From contig CAJTQR010000002.1 in NCBI GenBank assembly GCA_910578515.1, positions 434,001 through 498,000 of the forward strand: 64,000 nucleotides of DNA, read 5' to 3'. The position numbers and the translations under genes are program-made. Of this stretch, positions 1-8,236 are shown piece by piece; position 1 is the stretch's first letter, and each line of letters begins with the position of its first letter. The notes beneath the pieces were generated by a model. The model was given only the letters and a program-made list of their open reading frames with translations, did no database searches and had not been told where the DNA came from. This stretch comes from an uncultured Duncaniella sp. GTDB lineage: Bacteria; Bacteroidota; Bacteroidia; Bacteroidales; Muribaculaceae.

Positions 1-60
1 CATATAGGTCCTAATACTGATTCATCAGTTGCACTCGATATTCTCAAACAGGTCGGATAA
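1..60 (+). CDS. 3' end of an unidentified protein gene (partial)
   Basis: The first 60 bases form an open frame from the window edge, ending in TAA at 58-60. They encode 19 residues ending in SVALDILKQVG, a composition that looks like a real protein C-terminus. Too little is present to name a family. The gene would run toward the tRNA-Leu gene, with about 115 bp between them. The alternative is a chance open frame. Confidence 0.45.
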   Translation, partial: HIGPNTDSSVALDILKQVG

Positions 61-124
61 ATATGAAAATTAACTTGTTAATGCTTTGTGTAATAGTCTA
101 CTGACTTTGAATGTGATAAAAATA

Positions 125-156
125 TTTGGAGAATTGATAAATTGTTATTAACTTTG
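125..156 (+). promoter_or_regulatory. Bacteroidetes-type promoter of tRNA-Leu
   Basis: TTTG at 125-128 and TAACTTTG at 149-156 are separated by 20 bp, matching the Bacteroidetes -33/-7 pattern (TTTG, about 19-20 bp, TAnnTTTG). Transcription would start near 163, about 12 bases before the tRNA. Confidence 0.7.
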
Positions 157-174
157 CACTCGCAAAATCAACCT

Positions 175-256
175 GCGCACGTGGCGTAATTGGTAGCCGC
201 GCTAGACTTAGGATCTAGTGTCTAACGACGTGGGGGTTCGAGTCCCTTCGTGCGCA
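175..256 (+). tRNA. tRNA-Leu (anticodon UAG)
   Basis: The sequence folds as a type II (long variable arm) tRNA. The 7-bp acceptor stem pairs 175-181 with 249-255. The anticodon stem CTAGA/TCTAG encloses a CTTAGGA loop, giving anticodon TAG. The T-loop GTTCGAGTC is present and the discriminator is A256. No CCA is encoded. It reads leucine CUA-type codons. Confidence 0.95.
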
Positions 257-265
257 CGCAAATAA

Positions 266-299
266 AGCTGTTAACCATTTTGAGTTAGCAGCTTTTTTT
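266..299 (+). terminator. rho-independent terminator after tRNA-Leu
   Basis: The arms AGCTGTTAAC and GTTAGCAGCT pair with one G-U around an 8-nt loop and are followed by a run of seven T. It lies 10 bases past the tRNA end. Confidence 0.85.
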
Positions 300-401
300 G
301 TGCATAAGAATCTTCGGAATACTTAGGGGTGGGTATGGGTCAGTAGATTTTTCCGGTTGGTGTGTGGTGGACTGACCCTTGATTACCTATTTGGGGGACT
401 G

Positions 402-442
402 TAAAATAAAATCGGGTATGAATTTGTATGGATTCATACCCG
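402..442 (-). terminator. terminator of the GH2-GH43-GH30 operon
   Basis: The inverted repeat CGGGTATGAAT/ATTCATACCCG (413-442) is followed on the minus strand by a T-rich tract ending near 402. It lies about 45 bases after the GH30 stop codon and closes the operon that starts at 5546. Confidence 0.85.
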
Positions 443-485
443 AAAATTTATGTTATGTCACAGCCTGGATTTATAGTCTGTGATA

Positions 486-1985
486 TTATTTTTTGATTAT
501 AAATGTATTGAAGGAGTGGGGCTTGAGATTGGCATTCAGGTATTTGTCTCCGATTTTGACGCTGAGGGGTTTGATTGCGTCATTGTAGTTTGCCACAACA
601 GCCAATAGCGTCCCGTCGGGATTGCGGGCGATAATCAGAGGTGTCTGTTCCTTCTCTTTGGGTGAGAATCCGATGATTTCCGCACCTGGAGCAATAACGT
701 AGGAGAAATGCTTCACAGCGTAATATTCAGGTGTGTAGCGATAGGTGCGAGCCTCGGGGTCAAGTTCAATGAGCGCGTTCTGCTTCCAGCCCCAGGGGCT
801 CATACCCTCTTTAGGTAAAAGGAAGTTCCAGTTGTACCATTCGTCACAACCTTTGCCGAGGTTGTCGTTGATGAGGAAAAATGTATGTTCGCCCGCTTTC
901 CAGTCCATGCTGCCATTGCCACACTCGCTTTCCGAGCAAATATAACTGTAATCCGGGTACTGCTTGCGGATATCAGGTAGTATTTCCCGCCCTTCCCATT
1001 GGAAGGCTATTCCGTCTATGCTTTTCCGCAGACCTTCGTCGGAGAGAATTTTCTCCACGTGGTCAAGACGATTGGTGTTGAAAGTCCCGAGATACAATTT
1101 CACGTCGGGATGCTTCTCTTTAAGGGTTGGTGCTAAATAGTCGCGGTTGAAACGGATGGTACCGTCAGCTGTCCATGCGCATCCGGGGTAGGGGGTATAG
1201 CTGTAGGCTTCGTTCTGGTATATTATCATGTCGATAGGTACACCCTGCTCCTTGTATGCGTCGATAAATTTACAAAAATAATTTGCGTAAGCCTGGAGAT
1301 AGCGTGGGTCCTGAATGAAATAATCCTGGGTAGCAAGCTTGCGTGGGAACTGCCCTTTGCGCTCGCCAAGGAATTTCATCTCATCTTCGTCGATACCATC
1401 CACGGCGCCGAATAGCAGATAGTCAATCTGCGGGTCGGCATTGTTGTGGCGGCTGCTCACCACCGGGTAATCGTTGTTGATTTTCATCCAGCTTGGGGGC
1501 GACCAGGGGGATGCCCAACAGGTGAGGTCAGGGTTGTATTTCTGTGCGGCGCGAATCAGAGGGATTATGCCGCGTTTGTCGCGCTCGATGTTGAAGTAAC
1601 GGAGTTCAAGGTCTCCTTGTACCTCGTCACAACTGTACCATGAACGCCCGTAATCGTTGCAATTCATGGATACACGTCCGCGTGTGAAGCGCAGGTCACC
1701 GTCAGGCGCGAAAAGGTCGTGCATTATGCGGTCCTGCTCATCGCGCTGGAGCATCAGGAACGCGTCCCAGTCAAGTTCATTGAAAGTGGTACCCCAGGCT
1801 TTGAATTTACTTCCCTGTTCCTTACCCGAAATGGTGAGTAGAGGCTCTGTGACCGGTGTACTGGAGAGTTGCGTGCGTGATGACTGCCAGAAATCGTTGT
1901 CTGTGCTGGTGAAGCACTCGACCTTTTGTGATAGTGCGATGCCAGGTATTGCCAGACTTAGAAGCAGAATATTGAATTTATTCAT
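486..1985 (-). CDS. GH30 family glycoside hydrolase (secreted)
   Basis: This is a 499-residue secreted enzyme with a hydrophobic signal peptide at residues 1-19. The TIM-barrel sequence resembles the GH30 family (glucosylceramidase, endo-beta-1,6-glucanase or beta-1,6-galactanase types). The likely acid/base is E259 in IIYQNEAY. The nucleophile is E352 or E354 in CSESECG. A C-terminal beta-sandwich of GH30 type follows to residue 499. It is the last gene of a three-gene minus-strand operon after GH2 and GH43, with a terminator directly downstream. In a rhamnogalacturonan/arabinogalactan locus an action on beta-1,6-galactan side chains is attractive, but the subfamily cannot be assigned by eye, so the substrate is open. 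Confidence 0.88.
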   Translation of the reverse strand: MNKFNILLLSLAIPGIALSQKVECFTSTDNDFWQSSRTQLSSTPVTEPLLTISGKEQGSKFKAWGTTFNELDWDAFLMLQRDEQDRIMHDLFAPDGDLRFTRGRVSMNCNDYGRSWYSCDEVQGDLELRYFNIERDKRGIIPLIRAAQKYNPDLTCWASPWSPPSWMKINNDYPVVSSRHNNADPQIDYLLFGAVDGIDEDEMKFLGERKGQFPRKLATQDYFIQDPRYLQAYANYFCKFIDAYKEQGVPIDMIIYQNEAYSYTPYPGCAWTADGTIRFNRDYLAPTLKEKHPDVKLYLGTFNTNRLDHVEKILSDEGLRKSIDGIAFQWEGREILPDIRKQYPDYSYICSESECGNGSMDWKAGEHTFFLINDNLGKGCDEWYNWNFLLPKEGMSPWGWKQNALIELDPEARTYRYTPEYYAVKHFSYVIAPGAEIIGFSPKEKEQTPLIIARNPDGTLLAVVANYNDAIKPLSVKIGDKYLNANLKPHSFNTFIIKK

Positions 1986-2042
1986 GGTGAAGTGATTGAC
2001 GGGAATTTTTGATGATTTATAATTTGACTGCTTTATTGATGA

Positions 2043-3119
2043 TTACAATTTCCAATGGTTTTCGAGCCGTTTCTTTTCCTCGGTTGTGATTTGGATTACC
2101 GCTCCATGTTTGGGACTTTGGAAATTGGTGGTTTTCATCGGTCCCTCGTTAAAGCGACCAAGGGGAGTGAAATGGACGAAATCGGATGTTTCCACAAATC
2201 CGAAATTGTGAGGTTTGATGCTGAAAATATCGTACATAATCACCCATTTGTCTTCTCCGATGCGTTTCCATGTGTTTGGAGCTTCGCAGCTCCCTTTTTC
2301 GGTGTCAATTTGGTCAGGGAATATGGTATGTCCGGAGTTGATATTGTCGGAAATAGCTATTTTGATTCCTGCGGGATTTTCTTGCGCCACAAATGTGGTG
2401 AAAAATCGACCATCGGGCATCGGACAGATGTTGGCGTCGAGCACCTGAATGGTTGAGTCGGTATATGCGAACAGTAATTCCGGTTTGGTGACGAGGGTGG
2501 TGAAGTCGGCGTCTGCATAGGAATAAAAAAGTCGGGTCTTTTTATCAGTATCGATACCGCCAGGGAGTTTTTCGCCACGTTTACGGATGGTGAAGTATAC
2601 CATCATTTTATCCTCTTTTGGGTCATAGATGGTCTCGGGGGCCCATGCGCAGCCAATCTCGGAGTATTCTTCTGGGAAAAGCTTGTCGAGGCGTACCTCA
2701 TTGTGAGTCCAGTTAATTAAGTCGTCGGAGCGCATGAGTACTATGCCCCGGTTATTGCCCCAGCCGTATTCATCACCACGTTCCCAGCGAGTGTCTCGCA
2801 GACCGTTCTCTTTGCCGAATATATGGAGGTCGGTGAGCACAAGATAAAACCGGTTGTCGGGTCCACGGTAAATATGTGGGTCACGTATGCCGCGCTGCTC
2901 AGCAATGGAGTCGCCACTGATAACAGGCTTGTTGTCGTTGAGAGCGGTGAATGTATATCCGTCATCGCTCACTGCGAAATGTAGACTATGGTCGGAGTCG
3001 GAAAAATAGGTCATCAGATAAGCTGCCATCCCTTCCTCGCCGGGTGTGACAGTCTGCGCGGTTACTGGAGGTATAGATAGTGCGGCTACGGCAAAAAGTG
3101 AATAAATTATCTTGTTCAT
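2043..3119 (-). CDS. GH43 family glycoside hydrolase (secreted)
   Basis: This 358-residue protein has a signal peptide ending near AQT (residue 22). Its sequence fits the five-bladed beta-propeller of GH43. RDPHIYR (D80) and WAPETIYD (E162) match the family's conserved Asp and general-acid Glu. GH43 enzymes remove arabinofuranose, xylose or galactose from plant polysaccharides by inversion. The single-domain length fits an exo-acting periplasmic or surface enzyme. It lies 21 bp after the GH2 gene and 57 bp before the GH30 gene, so the three are probably co-transcribed. The subfamily, and hence arabinosidase versus galactosidase activity, is not resolved. Confidence 0.88.
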   Translation of the reverse strand: MNKIIYSLFAVAALSIPPVTAQTVTPGEEGMAAYLMTYFSDSDHSLHFAVSDDGYTFTALNDNKPVISGDSIAEQRGIRDPHIYRGPDNRFYLVLTDLHIFGKENGLRDTRWERGDEYGWGNNRGIVLMRSDDLINWTHNEVRLDKLFPEEYSEIGCAWAPETIYDPKEDKMMVYFTIRKRGEKLPGGIDTDKKTRLFYSYADADFTTLVTKPELLFAYTDSTIQVLDANICPMPDGRFFTTFVAQENPAGIKIAISDNINSGHTIFPDQIDTEKGSCEAPNTWKRIGEDKWVIMYDIFSIKPHNFGFVETSDFVHFTPLGRFNEGPMKTTNFQSPKHGAVIQITTEEKKRLENHWKL

Positions 3120-3140
3120 AAGGGGGTATTTGTTGTTGGT

Positions 3141-5546
3141 TTATTTCATCGGTTTGGTTTTAAGGATGAGGGTGCGTGTGATTCCTTTCTTTTCATCACT
3201 ATCGGGGGCGGTGACTGTGATTTTGGTATCGGTATTGCTACCGTTGCTTCTCACCACGGCGAGTGCTCTGCCTTTCCACGCGTTATGAGTTGAATCATAA
3301 TATGGCGAACAGTCTTTTATGTCAGCGTTGCCAAACGCTATTAACGATGCTCCTCCAGTCACTCTTATATTCAGGGAGTCGTTGGCAACCGGGACCACAA
3401 TGCCGTTTCTGTCAATTAGTTCGACTGTCACGAATACAATGTCCTGTCCGTCTGATTTAATAACGGCATTGTCAGGCGTGAGATGTATGTCAGCCACATC
3501 GCCGGCTGTATAGAGCGAGGTGGAATCCTTTACCTCACCCTCGCTGATACCTTCGGCACGTAGGGTGCCGGGGTGATAATCGATGGTAAATGTCGCTTTC
3601 ATCTCTTCAACAGGCATCTCACCCATAAGCTCATCATTGAGGAAAAGTCTCACTGCAGGATAATGGGAGTATACCTCCACTTCAATCGGTTTCCCTTCAT
3701 GTCCTTCCCAATTCCAATTTTCAAAGGTAGGGTAGGTGCCCCACTGTGTAGTTCTGATAGAACCATTGTAGCCTTCAGGTTCCCGTACTGCTATGAAAAG
3801 GTGCTCGCCTTCAGGATTCCAGAGCATCGAACGGTAGTGGCTTATGGGCTTACGGAATCCGGTGAGGTCAATATCTCCGCAATATGCCGCATGCCATGGA
3901 TAGAGTGGTCGGTGATAGTGCTCACCTTCCACATCTCCCTCATAGTACCATCTTCCAATCCCCGACTCACCGATGTAGTCAAGCGCAGTCCAGACAAAGT
4001 CACCTATTATATAAGGGTTGTCTTTTGTGATACGGTAGTTGGACCATGCGTCTTTGGGATAAGATTCGGTTTGCATAATCACCCGCTTGGGCACACGCAC
4101 ATGGTCGCCCTCGGCTTTGTGAATCATATAATTATAACCGACAATGTCATGCTCGGCTGCGAGTGGGTCGTAGATTTCCCAATCGGCATCCCATGATGCG
4201 AGTGCCTGAGTAACCGGGCGGGAGGGGTCAAACTTATGACATAGTGATGCAAGAGTCCTTGCATCCTCTACAGCCTGGGGCTTCTTGCGTTCGATTATTT
4301 CGTTTCCGATGCTCCAACAGAATACGGATGGATGGTTGCGGTCGCGTTTCACCATTGCTTCCACATCCTTTTCAGCCCATTTGTCAAACAGCAGATGGTA
4401 GTCGAAATCGTTCTTACGCTCTCTCCATCCATCGAATGATTCATCTATTACCAACAGCCCGAGTTCGTCGCAGGCTTGCAGGAACATTTCGGAAGGGGGA
4501 TTATGAGATGTGCGCACGGCATTGAACCCGGCATCGACGAGGAGTTGGGCTTTGCGTCGCTCGGCTTTGTCGTAGGAAGCTGCTCCAAGAATACCGTTGT
4601 CGTGATGCACACAGCCGCCATTGAGTAAGAGTGGCTCTCCGTTGAGTCGGAATCCATCCGTGGCAGAATAGCTCACGGTCCTGAAGCCGAATTGCTGTGA
4701 CACTTTATCCACTAACTCGCCATTCTCTTTGATAGATATGATGGCACTGTATAGATTGGGCCTTTCTGTTGACCAGGGTTTAGCATCCGGAACTTTGAGG
4801 GTACTGGTTACGGTGGTTGTTTCCAACGGCTTGAGCTGGATATGTTTGGAATCCGTTACACCATCTATTTCAATGTTGAGGGTGATTTCCCGGGTGGATT
4901 CGGAGTCATTTTCCACTGTAGTGGATACTTCGGCCGTGTTGAGGTCGGGGGTGGTTATATAAACACCCCAGTTGGCAACGTGTACATCAGCAGTGGTTAT
5001 CAGCCATACATTTCTGTAGATGCCTGAGCCGGAATACCAGCGACAGTTTTTCTGTCGAGAGTTGTCAGCTTTGACCGCCACCTCATTGGTGCCGTTTTTG
5101 AGGAACGGTGTTATGTCGACAAAAAATGAATTGTAGCCATAAGGATGACCACCTGCGATATTTCCATTGATATATACAGATGAATTTTCATATACCCCTT
5201 CAAAATATAGTTGATAGCGAAGTGAATGGTCTGGAATATCCAATTCAAAATTCTTTAAATACCAACCTGTGCCACCTGGCAGATAGCCACCGTCATTTCC
5301 CGGGGCTGCATTCCGGTCGAAGGGGGAGTGGATGCTCCAGTCATGTGGGAGGGTCACATTTTCCCAGTCGTCACTCATGCGATTCAAACTTTCATATTGG
5401 CTGGATGTGCTGTCGGCGAGGAGGAACTTCCAATCTGAGTTGAAAGAAATTTTACGTTCCTGAACAGCTATTGCCGATGAGCCGCTGCATCCGGCTAATA
5501 AAGTTGAGAGGCATAACCATATAAGGGTATAGTTCATCAAACGCAT
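3141..5546 (-). CDS. GH2 family beta-galactosidase-like lipoprotein
   Basis: This 801-residue protein has a lipoprotein signal peptide (LLAGC, C20). Order of parts: sugar-binding jelly roll (about 30-190), immunoglobulin-like domain (195-290), TIM barrel (292-600), then C-terminal Ig-like domains (600-801) as in Bacteroidetes beta-galactosidases. The acid/base is E416 in WSIGNEI and the nucleophile E494 in MQTESYP. Both catalytic residues are present. It probably removes beta-linked galactose (or a related sugar) from side chains after import to the periplasm or at the surface. It is the first gene of the operon GH2-GH43-GH30. Direct repeats at 5621-5655 lie upstream and may be its operator. 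Confidence 0.9.
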   Translation of the reverse strand: MRLMNYTLIWLCLSTLLAGCSGSSAIAVQERKISFNSDWKFLLADSTSSQYESLNRMSDDWENVTLPHDWSIHSPFDRNAAPGNDGGYLPGGTGWYLKNFELDIPDHSLRYQLYFEGVYENSSVYINGNIAGGHPYGYNSFFVDITPFLKNGTNEVAVKADNSRQKNCRWYSGSGIYRNVWLITTADVHVANWGVYITTPDLNTAEVSTTVENDSESTREITLNIEIDGVTDSKHIQLKPLETTTVTSTLKVPDAKPWSTERPNLYSAIISIKENGELVDKVSQQFGFRTVSYSATDGFRLNGEPLLLNGGCVHHDNGILGAASYDKAERRKAQLLVDAGFNAVRTSHNPPSEMFLQACDELGLLVIDESFDGWRERKNDFDYHLLFDKWAEKDVEAMVKRDRNHPSVFCWSIGNEIIERKKPQAVEDARTLASLCHKFDPSRPVTQALASWDADWEIYDPLAAEHDIVGYNYMIHKAEGDHVRVPKRVIMQTESYPKDAWSNYRITKDNPYIIGDFVWTALDYIGESGIGRWYYEGDVEGEHYHRPLYPWHAAYCGDIDLTGFRKPISHYRSMLWNPEGEHLFIAVREPEGYNGSIRTTQWGTYPTFENWNWEGHEGKPIEVEVYSHYPAVRLFLNDELMGEMPVEEMKATFTIDYHPGTLRAEGISEGEVKDSTSLYTAGDVADIHLTPDNAVIKSDGQDIVFVTVELIDRNGIVVPVANDSLNIRVTGGASLIAFGNADIKDCSPYYDSTHNAWKGRALAVVRSNGSNTDTKITVTAPDSDEKKGITRTLILKTKPMK

Positions 5547-5620
5547 GGATTTATAGATTTAAGGTAATACAGATGGTGACTTATGCAAAAATAAAGAAAT
5601 CAGCTGAATCAGGCTTTTCC

Positions 5621-5655
5621 CATTTCGGTCAAAATTTTTTCATTTCAGTCAAATT
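5621..5655. promoter_or_regulatory. tandem direct repeats, candidate operator of the GH2-GH43-GH30 operon
   Basis: CATTTCGGTCAAAAT at 5621 and CATTTCAGTCAAATT at 5641 are near-identical and start exactly 20 bp apart, about two helical turns. Direct repeats with this spacing suit AraC-type DNA-binding domains, the output domain of hybrid two-component systems that control such loci. They lie 75-109 bp upstream of the GH2 start. The function is inferred from geometry only. Confidence 0.45.
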
Positions 5656-5808
5656 CGGTGTTTTGAAAAGTCCGGACCAATGATGAATGATGTGAGGGAT
5701 TTAATCCTATGGCAAAGATAATATTTTTTCGTAAAACAATGCTAAGTTTCACAATCTTACTGCGTGTTAAAACTTTTTTAGGATATTCTTCATTATTTAA
5801 TTAAGAGC

Positions 5809-5877
5809 AACTTTCAAAAATCAGCTCATTTACCGATAAAAATAATTGATATGCCGTGGCTGATTTTCCTGAAAGTT
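5809..5877 (+). repeat. imperfect inverted repeat in the leader of the AI-2E permease gene
   Basis: AACTTTCAAAAATCAGC (5809-5825) pairs with GCTGATTTTCCTGAAAGTT (5859-5877) with a 2-nt bulge and a 33-nt loop. It ends 39 bases before the start codon. No T-run follows, so it is not an ordinary terminator. A leader hairpin or protein site is possible. Confidence 0.5.
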
Positions 5878-5916
5878 ATTCATAATCATGTTTCAATCAG
5901 GTAATTCGTTATAGAA

Positions 5917-7035
5917 ATGTCATCAACCTCACGTCCGTTTACATTTGACCGCGTAGTGCGGATTATCATCGCGATAAGCTGTGTTGTCGGTGCGGTGTGG
6001 CTTGTGAACATACTCAGCAATGTGTTGCTGCCGTTTTGTCTCGCGTGTCTCATAGCTTATATACTGGAGCCGTTTGTGGAATTCACCCGTAAACTGCTTC
6101 ATTTGAAGGGGCGCGTGGTTGCCACTCTAATCACACTGTTTGAAGTGGCTTTTTTCATTTTGATTCTTGCTTATCTCTTTGTGCCCCCGGTGATACGGGA
6201 AATTCATCAGATGGAGGATATGATAAAGGCATATTCCGGCGTGGATTATACACCACTTCTGCCTAAAGAGGTCCACGATTATATAAGTTCGCATCTCAAT
6301 GTGGATAAACTCAATGGACTTATTGACGGTGACCATATAGGGACTCTTCTCAACAAGGGTACATCACTCATATCACAAGCCATTGATTTCGTGCTTCATA
6401 CGTTGGAATGGTTTCTGACGTTCATCTATGTGATTTTCATTCTGATAGATTATCAGCGACTTATGAGAGGGTTTCGCATGCTGGTGCCACCAAAATATAG
6501 ACCGGTGGCTTATAAGGTGGGTGACGATATAAAGTCAAGCATGAACCGGTACTTCAGAGGTCAGGCTATACTTGCTCTTTGTGCGGCGGTGTTCTATTGC
6601 ATCGGTTTTTCGATAGTGGGGATTCCAATGGCTATAGTGCTCGGTGTGCTTGTGGGTGTACTGTATATGATACCATATTTCCAGTATGTCACCATAATTC
6701 CTGTGGCGTTGGTATGTTTCATCTATTCGATGGGTGGTGCGGAAAGTTTTTGGTCGCTCGCTGGCAAGTGTGCCCTTGTGTATGTGGTTAGTCAATGTAT
6801 ATGCGATTATATCCTAACTCCAAAAATCATGGGTAAAGCCATGGGATTGAATCCGGCGATAATACTTCTTTCGCTTTCTGTATGGGGGACACTGTTAGGA
6901 TTGATAGGTATGATAATAGCATTGCCCCTTACCACATTAATCCTCGCGTATTACGAGGAATATGTGATAAAGGACAATGAGTTGCCACCAACCGGCAATA
7001 AGAACCTGTCTCACAAGGTTGTTACCGGGAAGTAG
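5917..7035 (+). CDS. AI-2E family transporter (PerM-like permease)
   Basis: This 372-residue integral membrane protein begins with two hydrophobic segments (about 12-50). A soluble loop follows (about 90-155), then several transmembrane helices to about residue 345. The C-terminal half carries the family's conserved glycine- and proline-rich helices (GVLVGVLYMIPYFQ, LNPAIILLSLSVWG). Members include TqsA of E. coli and Na+/H+ antiporter-like proteins, so the substrate cannot be read from sequence. It is the only plus-strand gene within the enzyme operons. Its 3' end overlaps the convergent DUF4861 gene by 14 bp. It probably has no direct role in pectin use. Confidence 0.92.
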   Translation: MSSTSRPFTFDRVVRIIIAISCVVGAVWLVNILSNVLLPFCLACLIAYILEPFVEFTRKLLHLKGRVVATLITLFEVAFFILILAYLFVPPVIREIHQMEDMIKAYSGVDYTPLLPKEVHDYISSHLNVDKLNGLIDGDHIGTLLNKGTSLISQAIDFVLHTLEWFLTFIYVIFILIDYQRLMRGFRMLVPPKYRPVAYKVGDDIKSSMNRYFRGQAILALCAAVFYCIGFSIVGIPMAIVLGVLVGVLYMIPYFQYVTIIPVALVCFIYSMGGAESFWSLAGKCALVYVVSQCICDYILTPKIMGKAMGLNPAIILLSLSVWGTLLGLIGMIIALPLTTLILAYYEEYVIKDNELPPTGNKNLSHKVVTGK

Positions 7036-8215
7036 ATACTTTGCAGGCGAGGGGTTGGCGTGTAGCCACGTCTATAAGATGCTTGTGCCAGTCGTCAAGT
7101 GATTTAATATCAGCTTTGTCCCAGGCAAATCCCCAGTAGTAGATAAAAGGTGTCCCTGTTTCGGTCTTTGCCACACCTATTACATGATTGTCTTTGCGTA
7201 ATGTCTTTTTGATACCGCTGGGAAGTATCACACCGAGGAGTGCTTTACCGTTATCGGGTCCTTGGGTGGGGTCAGCATAGGCTATAATCCCGTTAGTGAC
7301 ATCGGTCACAGTTTCGGAATCATCGCGAAGAGGGAATCCGGTCACAATATCCATAGATTTGGTCAATCCTGAGTAATTTACTGTGCAACGGTTGAGATGA
7401 GAGCCGGCATCAAGTGTGATGATGCGGGTTTCAGTGGTCATTTCATTGCCTGTTTTGGTCTCAGGGAATGTCATCTTTGCGGTGAAGCGCAGAGGTCCGT
7501 TATCAAGTATCTCGATTGACTCGTAGGTCCATGGATAATATATGGAGTCGTTGAGGAGGATAGCAGTGGTACCGTCGCCTAATGTCGGGCCTACCGCATA
7601 GCAATCCATACCAAGACCACTGTCTTTATGATAGGAGATTAGCTCCTGGAAAGCTTTTGCTCTCCGAGGGTCGATTTTTTTCAGCGAATCTACCTTAGCC
7701 CAGTTGGCTGCGGAAGTCTGCATATCATAAAGGATATCGAGCACAGGAGTAGGGGTGGGATGTTTGAAAAAGATATCGTAGCCGAAAGCTTTTTCCCCTT
7801 TCTTCTTTGTGGCTGGTCCGTAGGCACGGAACCCCACCAGATTATTCTCCCATGACAGGTCATCCTGTCGCTCCGGCCGAGTTTTGCCGGTGGCTATAGG
7901 GAGATACGTGTGAGGCGTGGTTGATGTATGGATAGTGTAGGTAGCGGTTCCCGATGCGGGTACAGAGGCACTGAATATGAACAGAGAGTCGTATGTGACC
8001 TGCGATGGTATCTCCTCATTATTGCTGTCGGTGATGTACAGATAGCGGTCATCGGAACCTTTGAGCAGTTCGCAGGCTTTCAACTCTACTATTTCTCCTG
8101 TGCGGGCATTACCGGAGGGGTTGGATACTGTTATGTCAATTGTCTTGGACAAACCTGACGCAGGAAACATTGCCAGCGCCAAAGTTAATGACAGATATAA
8201 TCTGCAGGTCTTCAT
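7022..8215 (-). CDS. DUF4861 family secreted protein
   Basis: This 397-residue protein has a signal peptide (cleavage near LSK, residue 24) and one DUF4861-type beta-rich domain over most of its length. The family is recurrent in Bacteroidetes polysaccharide loci, often near pectin enzymes. I know of no established reaction for this member and assign none. It starts 21 bp after the GH35 gene, so the two are probably one operon. Its last 14 bases overlap the 3' end of the convergent permease gene and no terminator is visible between them. Confidence 0.8.
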   Translation of the reverse strand: MKTCRLYLSLTLALAMFPASGLSKTIDITVSNPSGNARTGEIVELKACELLKGSDDRYLYITDSNNEEIPSQVTYDSLFIFSASVPASGTATYTIHTSTTPHTYLPIATGKTRPERQDDLSWENNLVGFRAYGPATKKKGEKAFGYDIFFKHPTPTPVLDILYDMQTSAANWAKVDSLKKIDPRRAKAFQELISYHKDSGLGMDCYAVGPTLGDGTTAILLNDSIYYPWTYESIEILDNGPLRFTAKMTFPETKTGNEMTTETRIITLDAGSHLNRCTVNYSGLTKSMDIVTGFPLRDDSETVTDVTNGIIAYADPTQGPDNGKALLGVILPSGIKKTLRKDNHVIGVAKTETGTPFIYYWGFAWDKADIKSLDDWHKHLIDVATRQPLACKVSTSR

Positions 8216-8236
8216 AAGTTCTCAGAATATTTTTGT

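Larger units (their letters stand above)
5547..5916. other. 370-bp divergent intergenic region between GH2 and the AI-2E permease gene
   Basis: This AT-rich spacer serves two divergent genes. It holds a pair of direct repeats at 5621-5655 on the GH2 side. It also holds a long imperfect inverted repeat at 5809-5877 on the permease side. A TATTTTTG -7-like box lies at 5586-5593 on the minus strand but has no good partner at -33. I see no small gene in it. Confidence 0.6.

Noticed and set aside
3573..4196. Long open frame (207 codons) on the plus strand
   Set aside because: It lies entirely antisense to the GH2 catalytic region, has no family resemblance, and is explained by codon bias of the real gene. 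The same holds for long antisense frames at 17761-18474, 36043-36789, 42416-43096, 50027-50764 and 61672-62430.
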